From assembly GCA_907165065.1 (NCBI GenBank), contig OU015525.1, positions 40,282,037-40,346,036 of the forward strand: a DNA stretch of 64,000 bases, read 5' to 3'. Positions 62,371 to 64,000 of the stretch are shown here, piece after piece; position 1 is the stretch's first letter, and the number at the start of each line of letters is the position of its first letter. This stretch comes from Caprimulgus europaeus (taxonomy: Eukaryota; Chordata; Aves; Caprimulgiformes; Caprimulgidae). Both the position numbers and the translations under genes were made by a program. A model generated the notes under the pieces. That model saw nothing but the letters and a program-made list of their open reading frames with translations, had not been told where the DNA came from and did not search any database.

Positions 62371-64000
62371 TTATTTGATTGACATAGAATGCCTTGTAGC
62401 ATGCTGTTTGAACTGGTGCCAAAGACACAGCATTTGCATTCTTAACTCCAGTAGTCTTCAAGGATGCTTGCAGTTTAGTACCATGTCTCATGACATAATG
62501 CACGTATCTCTTGGGTAGTCAACTTTGCTTCCTAGTGAAGATGCATATGATGGTAAATACTATGTTGAACACTGCTGTTCTGAGCAGTGGTTGGTCTAGT
62601 CTATCTTGTCTCCAAATGTGGCTATTTGTAAAGGCATAGAGAAGACTTAAGAATACATTCTGGTTTTTTGTTGGTTTTTTTCCTTACTGAAAAACAGCAG
62701 TAATGTATTAGCCTGGAAGGAAGCCAAGATTAAAATTGATCCCCTAACTGAGAACAGTTACACAGTATGTGAGGTGTTGATACAAATCTTCTCCTAATAA
62801 TATGCCTGAAGTTAGTCTCATGCTTGATTACTACTTTTATCATTTCTATTACTATCTTTCTCTTAATCTTTATGTTTTGTTTGGTGTATCATCTTTGAGA
62901 TGGAATTTAAATATAGCATTTAAACAGAGCCACAGCTCCTGGGTTTAGTGAATCCCTTGTTGTGTTAACCCAGTGACAAAGCAGTATTGCACTAGGCTTA
63001 CTTTCACTGATTTCCTACAAGGAGCTGTTCAGCAGTTAAAGACTTGAAATAGTCTTTAAATGGCTTATTACAGCAATGAGCTGTAATGGGATGTTGCCCC
63101 CATGTGACCCAATATCAATATTTATTTCTCTCATGGTATTCTCTACTGCTGGTATTAAGATGCCCTGTCACTGTGTCCAGGGCAAGCATTCTTCTAAATT
63201 AGGTCTAAATTTGTCTCTAGCTCTCCTGCCCTGGGTTTGACACCTAATACTTATTTCAGGGTGCAGCTGTTTCTTTAGCATTGTAAAAGAATTAGTTCAC
63301 AGTTGGGGGCCTTTTTTCATTCTCCCAGTTTTTTATTATGCTGGAGTTTTTCAATAAGGTAATGGCATGATGTTACAGCAAACTGGTGTTTCAGCTGCAT
63401 TACTCACTTGGCTTAGCAAATAACTGAACTTCTAGGTAAGCAGTGAGTGTGGCAAAGGCAGATATCATACACGGCTGCTATTACCAGTTTTAATCTCACA
63501 GCAGAATGGTTAGTTAGTGTCTGCCCATTTCTTCACCTTTCATTATATTTATTTCAGAAATGTATCCATGTGTAGGCAAAGACAACAGAAAAATCACATT
63601 CGACACCTGCCTGGCCTGCTGTTTCATTGCTTAAAGCAGCCTTAGCTTTTTAAGAGGGAAAGAGGGGGAATCAAGTTAACTCTGTAACTAGATTGTCTCA
63701 TCAGTATGTTAGGAGTTTCTGGTTTTAACCAGATGCATGCAAGGAAATTACATGTAGACCAATATTTTCTTGCAGCTTAACACAAAGTTAATCTGTGTAC
63801 TTACATTTAACCAGAGCTTGCTTACTTACTCTTTAGTGCAAGCAAGTTTCTGCAAGAAAACAGGAACTTTTGAATATTCTTCTGGGCTACCTGCTACAAC
63901 TGAAAGGAGAACACTAAGTTCTACTCTCTCATCTCCAATGGAGCTCCTCTGGCCTCTGCCGAATCATCTGCTCTTAAGTAAAAACTAGTTAGATGCATAG
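62371..64000. other. Downstream flank of NSMAF, no coding sequence recognised
   Basis: AT-rich sequence with no convincing exon. In other vertebrates SDCBP (syntenin-1) is convergent with NSMAF, so minus-strand SDCBP 3' UTR could lie here. Minus-strand AATAAA signals exist at 63121-63126, 63332-63337 and 63548-63553, but I cannot match the sequence to SDCBP itself. Confidence 0.35.

Overview
This window is vertebrate nuclear DNA, almost certainly from a bird. It is AT-rich and sparse in genes, and it carries a GC-rich CpG island and introns with canonical splice sites. Its repeats are CR1 LINE fragments ending in the typical avian CR1 3' end, plus a solo endogenous-retrovirus LTR of a type I associate with neoavian birds. 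The species cannot be fixed from the sequence alone. There are no bacterial operons, CRISPR arrays, tRNAs or rRNAs.

The window holds one complete protein-coding gene, on the + strand: NSMAF (FAN, factor associated with neutral sphingomyelinase activation). I traced 31 coding exons from the ATG at 22788 to the stop codon ending at 62098. All junctions are GT-AG and the phases are mutually consistent. The total is 2757 nt, or 918 residues; the human protein, as I recall it, has 917. The protein has an N-terminal region, a GRAM/PH-like domain, a BEACH domain and a C-terminal seven-bladed WD40 propeller. It is a cytoplasmic adaptor that links the TNF receptor (TNFR1) to neutral sphingomyelinase.

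Layout: 1-22200 is intergenic. It contains two short CR1 3' ends (about 12114 and 18628), a 597-bp solo LTR with a perfect 5-bp target duplication (15301-15897), a heavily decayed ancient CR1-type LINE (about 19130-21340), several perfect short inverted repeats, and an isolated CRE plus kappa-B composite site (9779-9797). 22240-23170 is the NSMAF CpG-island promoter, with a TATA-like box and a GC box, and holds exon 1. 22841-34030 is an 11-kb first intron with an antisense CR1 fragment near its end. 34031-62098 carries exons 2-31; intron 29 holds a second antisense CR1. 62099-64000 is the 3' UTR and downstream flank. In other vertebrates SDCBP lies convergently downstream of NSMAF and TOX lies upstream; neither coding region is visible here.

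I did not find an undescribed biological system. The most useful leads are a pre-miRNA-like hairpin in intron 11 (about 42114-42190), a frame-breaking pseudoexon in intron 21 (50958-50992), the upstream CRE/kappa-B composite and the fossil CR1.
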